A DNA stretch of 64,000 nt from Albidovulum sp. GTDB lineage: Bacteria > Pseudomonadota > Alphaproteobacteria > Rhodobacterales > Rhodobacteraceae. The notes under the pieces are model-generated. The model ran no database searches. It worked only from the letters and a program-made list of their open reading frames with translations, and was not told where the DNA came from. Location of the stretch: assembly GCA_026989275.1 (NCBI GenBank), contig JALSJQ010000045.1, forward strand, positions 1 through 64,000, read 5' to 3'. Made by a program: the position numbers and the translations under genes. Below, one piece after another: positions 55,291-64,000 of this stretch; the first letter of the stretch is position 1, and each line of letters begins with the position of its first letter.

Positions 55291-57678
55291 GTGAAATCGC
55301 CGAAGGCCGAAGGGGCGGGCGTCCGGGCCGGGAATGCGGTGCGGCATCGCACGGCCCTGCGCATGATGCTGCGCGCCATCGAGCGGCAAGACGATTGCTG
55401 GCTGCTCTGGGCGGCGGTGCTGTTCGCTCTGGGCGCGGCGGCCTTTTTCGCTCTGCCGCGCGAGCCCTCGGCGGCGCAGATCCTGCTGCTGCGTGCCCTG
55501 GCTCTGTCGATCGCGCTGGTCGGAGCAGGGGGGCGGGCGCGTGGCTGGCGGCCCGGGGCACGGGCACTCCTCGCCGGGGCGGCCCTTTTCCTCGCGGGTT
55601 TTCTCCTGGCCGACTGGCGCAGCGATTTCGTCGCCGCCCCGCGTCTGGCCGGTCACCACGCCGGGCCGGTGGCGGGGCGGATTATCGCCATCGACCGCAA
55701 TGCCGATGGTCGGCCCCGCCTGCTGCTCGACCACATTCGCTGGACCCTGCCCGCCGGGCCGCCCGCCCGCATCCGGATCACCCTGTACCCGCCGAAACGG
55801 GGCAGGGGACCTCCGGGCGGAATCGAGGCGGCTCGCCCTTCGGACCCCGCGCTGGACCGGGCCCTGGAAGCCGGTGTGCTCGCACCGCTGGTCGGCGGTT
55901 GTCTGGCGGGGCGCATGCGCCTTGCGCCGCCGCCGCCGCCGCCGCCGTCCGAGCCCGGCGCCTTCGACTTCCGTTTCCGGGCCTGGTTCCTGCGGATCGG
56001 TGCCGTCGGCCATGCCCGCAGCGATGCGTTGACATTCAACCCCGACACCGGGGGAGGTGCCGTCTGCTCCCTGCCCGCCGGGATGGGGGCGGGTTTTTCC
56101 TCGCGTGGGGAAGGCGCGTTCTCCCTCCCGGCCCGTTCCTCCCCGCATGGGGTGAGCCTGCGCGAGGCAGGGGAGCGCCTTGCACTCGCCGTCGAGCGCG
56201 GGCGTCTGCGCCTCGCCGAGGCGCTCCATGCCCGGGTGAAGGGGGATGCGGCGGGGCTCCTGGCCGCCCTCGTGACCGGGGAACGCTCGGGGCTTTCGCC
56301 GGCCGCGTCCGCGGCGATGCGCCGGAGCGGACTTGCCCATCTGCTCGCCATCTCCGGGCTGCACATGGTGTTGTTGAGCGGGCTCGTCTTCGCCGCGGCG
56401 CGCCTGAACGTCGCCCTTCTTTTCGGCCGTCGGATCGCGGGCTTGTCGCCGCGGCGCTGGGGTGCCCTTGCCGCCCTTGTCGCGGTGACCGCCTATCTTT
56501 TCGTCAGCGGTGCCGGCATCCCGGCCCGGCGCGCCTGGATCATGGTGGTGCTGATGCTGGCAAGCGCGCTTTTCGGCGGTCGGGTGCTTTCCCTGCGCAG
56601 CGTTGCCCTCGCCGCTTTCGCGGTGCTGCTCACGGCGCCCGAATCGGTGTATGAGCCGGGCTTCCAGATGTCCTTTGCCGCGACGCTGGCGCTGATCCTC
56701 GCCTTCCACCATCCGCCGGGTCGTGCGCCACCGCGCGCCGGGCCGGTACGGCGCTATCTGTGGGCGCTGGCGCTTTCCTCGCTCGTGGCCGGCCTTGCGA
56801 CCGCTCCCTTCGTCGCCTGGCACTTCCATCGCCTCGCCCCCTGGGGGCTGCCGGCCAACATCCTGGCCGTGCCCGTCATGGGGCTGGTGCTGATGCCGGC
56901 GCTGGCACTTGCGCTGCTGCTCATGCCCTTCGGCCTCGAGAGCGCGCCGCTCGCCCTCGCCGCACATGCCGGCACGGGCATCATCGCCATCGCCGAACAT
57001 GCCGCGGCCCTGCCCGGGAGCGCGGCGGGGGTGAAGGCCGGCCCGGGTGGCGCCCTCGTGCTGATCGTGCTGGCCGCGCTTCTGCTCCTTCTGTGGCGCG
57101 GACGGTTGCGCTGGCTGGGGATTCCGCTTCTCGCGTTCGGTGTCCTGCTCTGGGCGGCCTCGCCGCGCCCGGTGCTCCTCGTTGCCGCCGACGGACGCTT
57201 CCTCGGCGTGATGACGCCCGGCGGGCGTGCGCTTTCGAGCGGTGCCGGGCGGGTCTATCTCGCCCGGATCTGGCTCGAGCGCGACGGGGATGCGGCGGTG
57301 CCGGCCGAGGCGGCGGCCCGGCCCGGCATCCGTCGCGAAGACGGCACGATCCTGTTCCGGGGAACCGGTATCGAGGGGGTGGCGCTGCCGCCCTCGGCCA
57401 CCTTCGCCGCTGCAGCAGCGGCTTGCCGGCGCCATCAGGTGGTGCTCGGCGGGCCGCGCTGGCTCGGAGCGGCGGCCCCCTGTCTGCATTTCTCGCGGCC
57501 CTTCCTGATGAAGGGCGGGGGCGTGGCGCTCTGGCGCGAAGGGGGGCAATGGCGCTGGCGGCGTCCGCGCCACGGGGGCGGCTGGCGGCCCTGGAGCTGG
57601 CCGGTCGATCGGCCCGCGGGGATTGCGCCGCGCCGCTTCTCTTCGGCCGTGCTCTCTCCCGCCGCGCGCGGCAAGTGA
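55291..57678 (+). CDS. comEC: ComEC/Rec2-type DNA-uptake channel protein
   Basis: A 795-residue membrane protein: N-terminal DUF4131 part with helices in the first 130 residues and a periplasmic region to about 270, then the Competence domain (LTGERSGLSPAAS-type, then LAHLLAISGLHMVLLSG and SGAGIPARRAWIMV). It would carry single-stranded DNA across the inner membrane. No metallo-beta-lactamase HxHxDH motif is seen at the C-terminus, which is common in proteobacterial forms. GTG at 55291 has a perfect GGAGGAGC site; the frame is open 900 bp further upstream but without any family likeness. A seven-proline run lies near residue 215. Confidence 0.93.
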   Translation: MKSPKAEGAGVRAGNAVRHRTALRMMLRAIERQDDCWLLWAAVLFALGAAAFFALPREPSAAQILLLRALALSIALVGAGGRARGWRPGARALLAGAALFLAGFLLADWRSDFVAAPRLAGHHAGPVAGRIIAIDRNADGRPRLLLDHIRWTLPAGPPARIRITLYPPKRGRGPPGGIEAARPSDPALDRALEAGVLAPLVGGCLAGRMRLAPPPPPPPSEPGAFDFRFRAWFLRIGAVGHARSDALTFNPDTGGGAVCSLPAGMGAGFSSRGEGAFSLPARSSPHGVSLREAGERLALAVERGRLRLAEALHARVKGDAAGLLAALVTGERSGLSPAASAAMRRSGLAHLLAISGLHMVLLSGLVFAAARLNVALLFGRRIAGLSPRRWGALAALVAVTAYLFVSGAGIPARRAWIMVVLMLASALFGGRVLSLRSVALAAFAVLLTAPESVYEPGFQMSFAATLALILAFHHPPGRAPPRAGPVRRYLWALALSSLVAGLATAPFVAWHFHRLAPWGLPANILAVPVMGLVLMPALALALLLMPFGLESAPLALAAHAGTGIIAIAEHAAALPGSAAGVKAGPGGALVLIVLAALLLLLWRGRLRWLGIPLLAFGVLLWAASPRPVLLVAADGRFLGVMTPGGRALSSGAGRVYLARIWLERDGDAAVPAEAAARPGIRREDGTILFRGTGIEGVALPPSATFAAAAAACRRHQVVLGGPRWLGAAAPCLHFSRPFLMKGGGVALWREGGQWRWRRPRHGGGWRPWSWPVDRPAGIAPRRFSSAVLSPAARGK

Positions 57679-58462
57679 TCCGGGGCCGCTTCGGCTGCCC
57701 GCGCGAGAAGGCGCTGCCGCGCCGGTGCGCTCGCTCGGGCGCGTTCACCGGAGGAGGGCGAGAGGCGGATCGGGGCGCCGGAGGATGGGGCGGAGAACGG
57801 GGGCCGCAACGGACCGGAGGATGCGTTTCGGGCGTGCATTCTCCGCGCGACTCCCGCTTCCGGTCCGAGGCGCCCCATGCGCCATGCAGGGAAACCCTGC
57901 AGGGCACACCCGCCGATCTCGACTCCTGCTTTGCTCCGAGGCGCCCCATGCGTCATGACGCCGTCTCCCGTTCCCGGCTCGGCTCCGGGTGTCGGTGCTT
58001 TCGAGGACAATCGGCCAGAAGACGCATCGGCAGGGAGAGGGGCGCTGCGGTCGATGCAGCTTTGGCGCGACTCTTCTCGGCGTCGGTTTTCCGGGGCCGC
58101 AGAAAGGGCCGCTCGGGCAAGGAGGGATGCTCCCGCGCCGGGGCGGGAACGCCCGGACTGCACCTCGTGCCCGCCGATGCCGACCGGCTGCTCTCGACCG
58201 AGGGCGGGTCTGTCTCGCGGAGCGCGCGGGCGCTGCGGCGGATCGCGCCGCGGTGGGCCGCGCAACCGCTCCGCAGCCATGCGGCGGCCGAGACGGGAAC
58301 GGAAAGGGCAACCGGCTCGAAACAGTGCACCTGCGGGGCGGAAGCGCCGGGGCCGGGAGAAGTCCGCATTCCTGCCGACGGCGGTTTTCGCGGCAATATC
58401 CACCGCGACAATACGCGACAATATCGGCTGCATCCGCTGCGACGGACACGCGCAGCTGCTCC
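57679..58462. other. 784-bp gene-free stretch between comEC and trpE
   Basis: No frame gives a plausible protein. The stretch holds a 39-bp imperfect direct repeat (57848-57886 and 57920-57957) around a perfect hairpin TGCAGGG-AAA-CCCTGCA (57885-57901). In many alphaproteobacteria trpG, trpD, trpC, moaC, moeA and lexA lie between trpE and comEC; none of them is here. Confidence 0.5.
57848..57957. repeat. Imperfect 39-bp direct repeat flanking a hairpin
   Basis: Both copies run CGACTCCxGCTT...TCCGAGGCGCCCCATGCG-x-CATG. The 18-bp part TCCGAGGCGCCCCATGCG is identical (57864-57881 and 57935-57952). The hairpin TGCAGGG-AAA-CCCTGCA at 57885-57901 lies between the copies, touching the end of the first. 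Confidence 0.7.
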
Positions 58463-59980
58463 TCAGCCGTTGCGGCCCTTCCCGACGAACTGGCCGGCTT
58501 CGGCCGCGGCCTTGCGCAGCGCGCGCGACTTGTTGACGGTTTCCTCGAATTCGGCCGCGGGGTCGCTGTCATGGACGATGCCGCCGCCGGCTTGGATGTG
58601 GAGCCTGCCCCCCTTCAGCACCGCCGTGCGCAGGGCGATGCACATGTCCATGTCGCCATTGGCGGCGAAATAGCCGACGCCTCCGCCATAGATGCCGCGC
58701 TTCTCCGGTTCGAGCTCGTCGATGATCTCCATGGCGCGGATCTTCGGCGCCCCCGACACCGTGCCCGCCGGCAGGCCGGCGAGGAGGGCCGACAGGGCGT
58801 CATGCTCCCCGGAAAGCTCGCCGACCACGTTCGAGACGATATGCATCACATGGGAGTAGCGTTCGACGACGAAGGTCTCGGTCGGCCGCACCGTGCCGAT
58901 CCGCGACACGCGGCCGACATCGTTGCGCCCCAGATCGAGCAGCATCAGATGCTCGGCTCGCTCCTTCGGGTCGGCAAGAAGTTCGGCCTCGAGCGCCATG
59001 TCGGCCTCGGGCGTGGCCCCGCGGGGGCGGGTGCCGGCGATCGGGCGGATGGTGACGGTGCCGCGTTCGACCTTGACGAGGATCTCGGGGCTGGCGCCGA
59101 CGATCTGGAAGTCGCCGAAGTTGAAGTAGAACATGTAGGGCGACGGGTTGGTGCGTCTGAGCGAGCGGTAGAGAGCGAAGGGCGGCAGGGTGAAGGGCAT
59201 GGTCCAGCGCTGGGAAGGAACCACCTGGAAGATGTCTCCGGCGCGGATGTAGTCCTTGGCCCTGCGCACCGCCGCCTCGTAGGCCGCGCGGGTGAAGTTC
59301 GACACCGGCTCGCCGGGTTCGGCGGCCTCGCCGAGATCGCGCACCTCGTTGGGCACCGGCCGCTCGAGATCGCGCAACGCGTCCATCACCCGCTCGGCCG
59401 CCTGGGCGTAGGCCGCCTTCGCCGAGAGGCCCGGCGTGACCCGTGCCGGGGCCACCAGCGTCACCTCGTCCTTCACCCCGTCGAGCACCGCCACCACCGA
59501 CGGACGCATGAGAAGCGCGTCCGGCGTGCCGATCGGGTCCGGGTTGGGCGGGCCGAGGCGGGGCTCCACCAGGCGGATCATGTCGTAGCCGAGATAGCCG
59601 AACAGGCCGGCGGCGATCGGCGGCAGTCCGGCCGGCATGTCGATCCGGCTGGCCGAGACGAGCTGGCGCAGCGCGGTGAGCGGATCGGCTTCGAGCGGCG
59701 CGAAATCCTCCGGGTCGAAGCGGGCGTTGCGATTGACGAAGGCGCGGTTTCCCTCGCTCTTCCACAGAAGGTCGGGCTTGAGGCCGATCACCGAATAGCG
59801 GCCGCGCTGCTCGCCGCCGGTGACGCTCTCGAGCATGAAGCTGTCGCGCCGGGCGCCGGCCAGGCGCAGCATGAGCGAGACCGGCGTGTCGAGATCGGCA
59901 GCAAGGCGGGTCCAGACCAGCTGGCTGCGGCCGGCCTCGTAGCCTTCGCGGAAGCGGGCGAAATCGGGAGAGAGCGCCAT
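58463..59980 (-). CDS. trpE: Anthranilate synthase component I
   Basis: A 505-residue chorismate-using enzyme making anthranilate, the first step of tryptophan synthesis, together with TrpG. The N-terminal domain carries the LLES-type tryptophan-binding motif (FMLESVTGGEQRGRYSVIG, about 47-65). The C-terminal chorismate domain has FQVVPSQRW, IAGTRPRGATPE, DLGRNDVGRV and IQAGGGIVHDSDP. ATG at 59980 follows AGAGGAGACG. The usual downstream partners trpG, trpD and trpC are not here; TrpG must come from elsewhere. It follows ppiD by 166 bp on the same strand. Confidence 0.97.
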   Translation of the reverse strand: MALSPDFARFREGYEAGRSQLVWTRLAADLDTPVSLMLRLAGARRDSFMLESVTGGEQRGRYSVIGLKPDLLWKSEGNRAFVNRNARFDPEDFAPLEADPLTALRQLVSASRIDMPAGLPPIAAGLFGYLGYDMIRLVEPRLGPPNPDPIGTPDALLMRPSVVAVLDGVKDEVTLVAPARVTPGLSAKAAYAQAAERVMDALRDLERPVPNEVRDLGEAAEPGEPVSNFTRAAYEAAVRRAKDYIRAGDIFQVVPSQRWTMPFTLPPFALYRSLRRTNPSPYMFYFNFGDFQIVGASPEILVKVERGTVTIRPIAGTRPRGATPEADMALEAELLADPKERAEHLMLLDLGRNDVGRVSRIGTVRPTETFVVERYSHVMHIVSNVVGELSGEHDALSALLAGLPAGTVSGAPKIRAMEIIDELEPEKRGIYGGGVGYFAANGDMDMCIALRTAVLKGGRLHIQAGGGIVHDSDPAAEFEETVNKSRALRKAAAEAGQFVGKGRNG

Positions 59981-60146
59981 CTTCGTCTCCTCTGGGGCCG
60001 CGCGGGCGTTGCGGCTGGTGTCGTCTCGGCTGCCCGAGGGATGCCGCCGCGCCGCGCCGGGGTCAATCCCCCTTCGAGGGGGCGGTGCGCCGCGTCGCAC
60101 CCGGAGGCCGGGAAAGGGCGGAGGTGCCGCAGCCGGCGGCGGCCCG

Positions 60147-62006
60147 TCAGCGGATCGAGGCGATCACCGCGTCGATTGCCCGCTGGTCGAGCGAGATGCC
60201 GGCATGGCTGCGGGCCGCGTCGGTGAAGAGGGTGAAGGCGTCCTGGGCGATACGCAGGCGGATGGCCTCGCGCGCGTCCTTCAGGTTGCGGCGGTTCTCC
60301 TCCGTTTCGGGATCGAAGGGGATGACGCGGTCGAGACGCACGAGATAGATCGCCCCCTCGGCCGGCAGACTGTCCACCGCGCCGGGGGCCTCGAGGGCGA
60401 AGATGCGTTCCGGAAGCACCGGCGGGGCGTCGGGCACGGGCTGGCCGCGTGCGAGATTGGCGAGTTCCACCACCTTGCCGCGGTCGAGCGCGGCCGCCGG
60501 GCCGCCCTTCTCCAGCGTCTTCCTGACCTCTTCGGCCACGGGCGCAAGGCGCTTCTCGATCTCGGCTCGCCGCCAGTCCGCCCGCACCCGGTCCTTCACC
60601 TTCTCGAAGGGGATCGGCGACGGCGGAACGACCTCGTCGAGGCGGAGGGCGAAGAGCCCGCCATCCTCGAGCTCGCCGAGCTCTGGGAAGTCGTCGCGGG
60701 TCACGGCGATCGCCTTCTCGCGGAAGGCGTTGTCGGCGGCGATGCCTTCGCGCTCGCTGCCGGTGAAGTCGATGGTGCCGAAGGTTGCGGGGGTCTCCCC
60801 GGCCACTTCCTCGAGCGTCGCCCCGGCGGCCAGCAGATCCTCGATCGGGGTCAGCTCCTCGCCGATGCGGGCACGGGCCTTTTCGAGCGCGATCTCCTCG
60901 GCCAGCCTGTCATGGACCTGCGCGAGCGGGGTTTCGACCTTCGGCAGGATGGCGGTGATGCGGTAGAGCGCCGGGCCGAGCGGCCCCTCGATCGGCCCGA
61001 CCACCGCCCCTTCGGGCGCGGCGAAGACGGCCTCGGCCACCTTCGGATCGAGCGTGGCGCGGGTGGTTTCGCCGAGCGACACGTCCTTCATCGAAAACCC
61101 CTGGGCGCGCACGAGATCCTCGAAGCTCGTCTTGCCGGCATCGAGCGCGGCCTTCGCCTTCTCGGCCGCGGTGCGGTCCCGGAAGACCAGCCGTTCGAGA
61201 ACCCGCCGCTCGGGCTTGTTGAATTCGTCGGCCCGTGCGTCATAGGCGGCGCGGATCTCCTCCTCGCTGACCGTCACCTCGTCCTTCAGCATCTCGGGCG
61301 AGAGCCGGATGTAGCTGATGCGCTTCCTTTCGGGGGCGCGATAGGCGTCCTTGTGCGCCTCGTACCAGGCCCGCAGCGTGGCATCGTCGGGTTCGGGCAG
61401 CGGTTCGGGCAGGGCGGTCTCGTCGAGGATGACGAGGGTGGCGTCGCGCTTTTCGCCGAGATAGGCCAGTATCGCCCGCGCGGCGGTGTCGGACGGCGCG
61501 ATGCCGTCGGTCACGACGATCTGCAACAGGCCGCGCACGAGATCGTCCCGCAGCAGCGCCTCGTATTCGGCCGGCTTGAGGCCGTTCTGCTCGAGCACGA
61601 ATTCGTAGCTCGCCTTGCTGAAGGCGCCGTCGGCGCCGCGGAAAGCGGGGTTCTCCGTGATGGCGCGGGCGAGGCGCGCGTCGCTCACCGAGATGCCGAG
61701 CCGCCTTGCCTCGTTGGCAAGGGCGGCCAGGGCGGTGACCTCCTCGATGGCGCTGCGGTCGATGCCGAGCGCGCGGATCTGGTCGGCCCCGACGGGCGCG
61801 CCCATGCGCCGCGAGAGATCGCGCATCTGCCGGGTGAGGACGCGGGCGAAGGCGTCGATCGGGATTTCCTCGTCGCCGACCTTGCCGATCGTGGTCAGCC
61901 GCCCTCCGACCGAGCGGATGCCGAAACCGGCAAGGCCGATGATGAGCAGCACAAGAAGCACCCACACGAAGTAGTTGGATTTCTTCGCCCGAATGATGTC
62001 GGCCAT
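60147..62006 (-). CDS. ppiD: PpiD-type membrane-anchored peptidylprolyl isomerase
   Basis: A 619-residue protein anchored by one N-terminal helix (about 12-30, after MADIIRAKKSNYF) with a large periplasmic part. SurA-N-like chaperone helices lie at about 40-240, a parvulin-like domain follows around 255-380, and a further helical part to the end. It helps fold proteins leaving the Sec translocon. The parvulin part appears divergent, as in E. coli PpiD, so catalytic activity is uncertain. Its position upstream of trpE is the common alphaproteobacterial order. ATG at 62006 follows a GGAGAGAG site. Confidence 0.92.
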   Translation of the reverse strand: MADIIRAKKSNYFVWVLLVLLIIGLAGFGIRSVGGRLTTIGKVGDEEIPIDAFARVLTRQMRDLSRRMGAPVGADQIRALGIDRSAIEEVTALAALANEARRLGISVSDARLARAITENPAFRGADGAFSKASYEFVLEQNGLKPAEYEALLRDDLVRGLLQIVVTDGIAPSDTAARAILAYLGEKRDATLVILDETALPEPLPEPDDATLRAWYEAHKDAYRAPERKRISYIRLSPEMLKDEVTVSEEEIRAAYDARADEFNKPERRVLERLVFRDRTAAEKAKAALDAGKTSFEDLVRAQGFSMKDVSLGETTRATLDPKVAEAVFAAPEGAVVGPIEGPLGPALYRITAILPKVETPLAQVHDRLAEEIALEKARARIGEELTPIEDLLAAGATLEEVAGETPATFGTIDFTGSEREGIAADNAFREKAIAVTRDDFPELGELEDGGLFALRLDEVVPPSPIPFEKVKDRVRADWRRAEIEKRLAPVAEEVRKTLEKGGPAAALDRGKVVELANLARGQPVPDAPPVLPERIFALEAPGAVDSLPAEGAIYLVRLDRVIPFDPETEENRRNLKDAREAIRLRIAQDAFTLFTDAARSHAGISLDQRAIDAVIASIR

Positions 62007-62233
62007 GGCGGCTCTCTCCTCGATGTTTGCCCCTCTTTAGGCAGTCGGGGACGTGCTGACAAGCGGGGCCGGCATGGTGGCGGGGCGGGCCTGGTGCGGG
62101 ATGCGGGGAAGCGCGAGGCCGGGTGCCGGGAGGATCACGGCCCGGCCCCCGCGGGCGGCGCGGCGTGCCGGCCTTCGCGGGAGCGCCCCGGCAGACAGGC
62201 AGGCCGGGCGCGGGGCGTGGGAGTGGAGAGCGT

Positions 62234-63499
62234 TCAGACCTCCCCGCCCCGGCCGAAGGCCGCGAGACGGCCGAAGGCTTCCCGGAGCCGCGCGGCGTCG
62301 GCATTGGCATAGGCGAGGCGCAACCGTCCCTGTCCGGGAGCGGCCGCCGGGTCGGGCGCCGCCGGCACGAACATCTCGCCGGGCAGGAGCAGCAGGCCGG
62401 TCTCGGCGAGAAGCCGCCGGGCCAGGGCCTCTCCACGAAGCGCGAAGGGTGGGCGCATCCAGGCGAAATAGGCGCCGAGCCCCTCGAGCCGCCAGCCCGG
62501 CAGCGCTTCCATCGCCGCGCGGACGACGGCGGCGCGCTCGAGCGTCTCCTGCCGTTCTCCGGCCAGCCAGTCCTTCAGATGGGTGAGTCCCCAGAGCGCC
62601 GCTTCCTGGCCGATGGGGGCGGGGCAGATGGTGACGGTGTCGAGAAACTTCTCCGCCTCGGCGAGCCGCGCCGGTGCGCACACCAGCGCACCGACACGGT
62701 GCCCCGTCAGCCGGAAGACCTTGGAGAAGGAATAGAGGTGGATCACCACCTCGTCCCAGTCGGGGTCGGCGAATAGGGCATGGGGCGGGCCCTCGGCGGC
62801 GCGGAAGTCGCGATAGGTCTCGTCGAGAACGAGTGCGAGTCCGTGGCGGGCCGCGAGCGCGGCGAAGGCCGCCAGCAGATCGGGCGGATATGCGACCCCG
62901 GTCGGGTTGTTCGGGGTGACGAGCACGATCGCCCGCGTGCGCCCGTCGATCAGCCGGGCCGCATCCTCCGGGCGCGGCAGGAGATCGGGGCCGGCGACGA
63001 GGGGGCGGATGGCGATGCCGCTCTGGCTGAGCCACATGGCGTGGTTGAAATACCACGGTACCGGCAGGATGACGTTGTCGCCCGGGGCGGCAAGGGTGGC
63101 GATGGCGGCGGCGAAGGCTTCGTTGCAGCCGGCGGTGATGGCCACCTGGTCGGCGCGCACGGTGCCGCCATAGGTGGCGGAAATGTCGGCCGCCAGGGCC
63201 TCTCTCAGCGCAGGCAGGCCGAGAACGGGGCCGTAGAGATGCACGCTCTCCTTCTCGACCACCGCCCGGGCCAGCGCCTCGCGCAGCGGCCGCGGCGGCG
63301 GCAGGGCCGGAGCGGCCTGCGAGAGGTTGATGAGGGGCTTGCCCGCAGGAAGCGCCGTCTCGGCCAGCCAGCGGCGCGCCGCCATCACCGGCGGGGCGAT
63401 CGTCCGGCGGATATGGGGGTTGACCGGCCCGGCCATGCTCCCGTTGCCGCGTCCGTTTCCGTTCCCGATCACGTCTCCCTGCCCGAACGCTTCCGTCAT
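62234..63499 (-). CDS. Class I/II pyridoxal-phosphate aminotransferase
   Basis: A 421-residue fold-type I aminotransferase: NNPTG at 197-201, Asp226 in LVLDETYRD, and the cofactor lysine Lys260 in SFSKVFRLTGHRVG. The RLAYAN segment near the end holds the substrate-binding arginine. The family covers aspartate, aromatic and branched-chain substrates; the specific one cannot be told. ATG at 63499 follows GGGAGGAAACG. The first 22 residues are Gly/Asn-rich and atypical, so ATG at residue 22 is an alternative start. Divergent from the phosphoribosyltransferase gene. Confidence 0.92.
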   Translation of the reverse strand: MTEAFGQGDVIGNGNGRGNGSMAGPVNPHIRRTIAPPVMAARRWLAETALPAGKPLINLSQAAPALPPPRPLREALARAVVEKESVHLYGPVLGLPALREALAADISATYGGTVRADQVAITAGCNEAFAAAIATLAAPGDNVILPVPWYFNHAMWLSQSGIAIRPLVAGPDLLPRPEDAARLIDGRTRAIVLVTPNNPTGVAYPPDLLAAFAALAARHGLALVLDETYRDFRAAEGPPHALFADPDWDEVVIHLYSFSKVFRLTGHRVGALVCAPARLAEAEKFLDTVTICPAPIGQEAALWGLTHLKDWLAGERQETLERAAVVRAAMEALPGWRLEGLGAYFAWMRPPFALRGEALARRLLAETGLLLLPGEMFVPAAPDPAAAPGQGRLRLAYANADAARLREAFGRLAAFGRGGEV

Positions 63500-63645
63500 C
63501 GTTTCCTCCCCCTTGCCCGGCCCCCGTGGCCGGCTGCCGCGCCTTGCGGAAGGATGCGGGTTTGACCTGCCGCAAGGCAATCCCCAGATGAAAGGGGAAA
63601 GGAAGGAAGGGCGCAAGGCGCCGGATGAACGGAAGGGAGGGTGCC

Positions 63646-64000
63646 ATGTTCGAAGATCGCAGGGAGGCCGGGCGGCGGCTCGCGGCCGAGATCGCCCGCC
63701 GGAACTATGCCGAGCCGGTGGTGCTCGCCCTGCCGCGCGGCGGGGTGCCGGTGGCCTTCGAGGTGGCGAAGGCGCTGAAGGCGCCGCTCGATCTGGTGAT
63801 GGTCCGCAAGCTCGGCGTGCCCTTCAACCCCGAGGTCGCCGCCGGGGCGGTGGTGGACGGGGCGGCGCCCGACATCGTGCTCAACGAGGACGTGGTGCGC
63901 CGTGCCGGCATGACGATCGACGACATCCGCGCCATCGCCGCCCGCGAACTCGAGACCATACGCCGGCGCCGGGCGCTCTATCTCGGAGGGCGCAGCCCCG
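63646..64000 (+). CDS. Phosphoribosyltransferase family protein (partial, cut by window end)
   Basis: The first 118 codons of a type I phosphoribosyltransferase-like protein: MFEDRREAGRRLAAEIA, then LALPRGGVPVAFEVAKAL and LDLVMVRKLGVPFNPEVAAGAV, a pattern typical of the PRTase family sometimes fused to a hydrolase. The PRPP-binding loop would lie beyond the window. ATG at 63646 follows GGAAGGGAGGGTG. The real substrate is unknown; family members are often annotated only by fold. Confidence 0.85.
   Translation, partial: MFEDRREAGRRLAAEIARRNYAEPVVLALPRGGVPVAFEVAKALKAPLDLVMVRKLGVPFNPEVAAGAVVDGAAPDIVLNEDVVRRAGMTIDDIRAIAARELETIRRRRALYLGGRSP

Noticed and set aside
1-64000. tRNA, rRNA, tmRNA, RNase P RNA, CRISPR arrays and mobile elements
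   Set aside because: No T-loop-type motif, conserved RNA core, regularly spaced repeat set, transposase or integrase was recognised on reading through. A tRNAscan-SE, Infernal and IS search would be decisive.

Overview
This window is a stretch of ordinary chromosome from a high-GC alphaproteobacterium. The evidence for that is gene content and order: dusB-ntrB-ntrC-ntrY-ntrX-trkA-trkH-hfq-hflX, yajC-secD-secF, purC-purS-purQ beside the F1Fo-ATPase zeta-type inhibitor gene, fused ispDF next to pgpA and cinA, and gltA-gltX-comEC near trpE and ppiD. Several proteins look most like those of Rhodobacterales: the SodB N-terminus, the SPOR protein with its conserved ectodomain, an NtrC without GAFTGA, and LysR next to mmsA. 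The genus cannot be told from this sequence alone. I recognised no rRNA, tRNA, CRISPR array, insertion sequence, phage gene or integrase.

Layout. 0-2 kb: an Aur1/PAP2-type membrane phosphotransferase and a DUF1638 protein. 2-5.4 kb: an orphan DctB-DctD-type two-component pair. 5.7-8.1 kb: the purine genes purC-purS-purQ and the divergent zeta/DUF1476 gene. 8.4-12 kb: the yajC-secD-secF export operon and a Mth938-like gene. 12-18.6 kb: Fe-type superoxide dismutase, a LysM envelope protein, an unknown secreted protein, an Atm1-type ABC exporter and a CBS-pair protein. 18.6-22.7 kb: gamma-carbonic anhydrase, guanylate kinase, a PAS_5 protein with an exact CtrA-type box upstream, and class II DAHP synthase. 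22.8-26.8 kb: amtB, cinA, pgpA and ispDF. 27-40.7 kb: the nitrogen-control, potassium-uptake and Hfq block. 40.7-46.8 kb: a YbdK-type ligase, three tandem paralogous small proteins, mmsA and its divergent LysR gene. 47-54 kb: mgtE, a SPOR protein, upp, gltA and gltX. 55-64 kb: comEC, trpE, ppiD, a class I/II aminotransferase and the start of a phosphoribosyltransferase.

Themes. Nitrogen supply is the strongest link between genes: NtrBC and NtrYX, AmtB with an NtrC-like site in a structured upstream region, and central nitrogen and carbon enzymes. All three NtrC-family regulators here (DctD-like, NtrC, NtrX) have lost the GAFTGA loop that contacts sigma-54, and two also have altered Walker B motifs. 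This points to sigma-70-type control or pure DNA-binding regulation. Other points worth a second look are the CtrA box, a triplet of unrecognised paralogs, a trpE-comEC junction lacking the trpGDC-moaC-moeA-lexA block often seen there, and several long gene-free stretches (0.8-1.2 kb) with repeats or hairpins.
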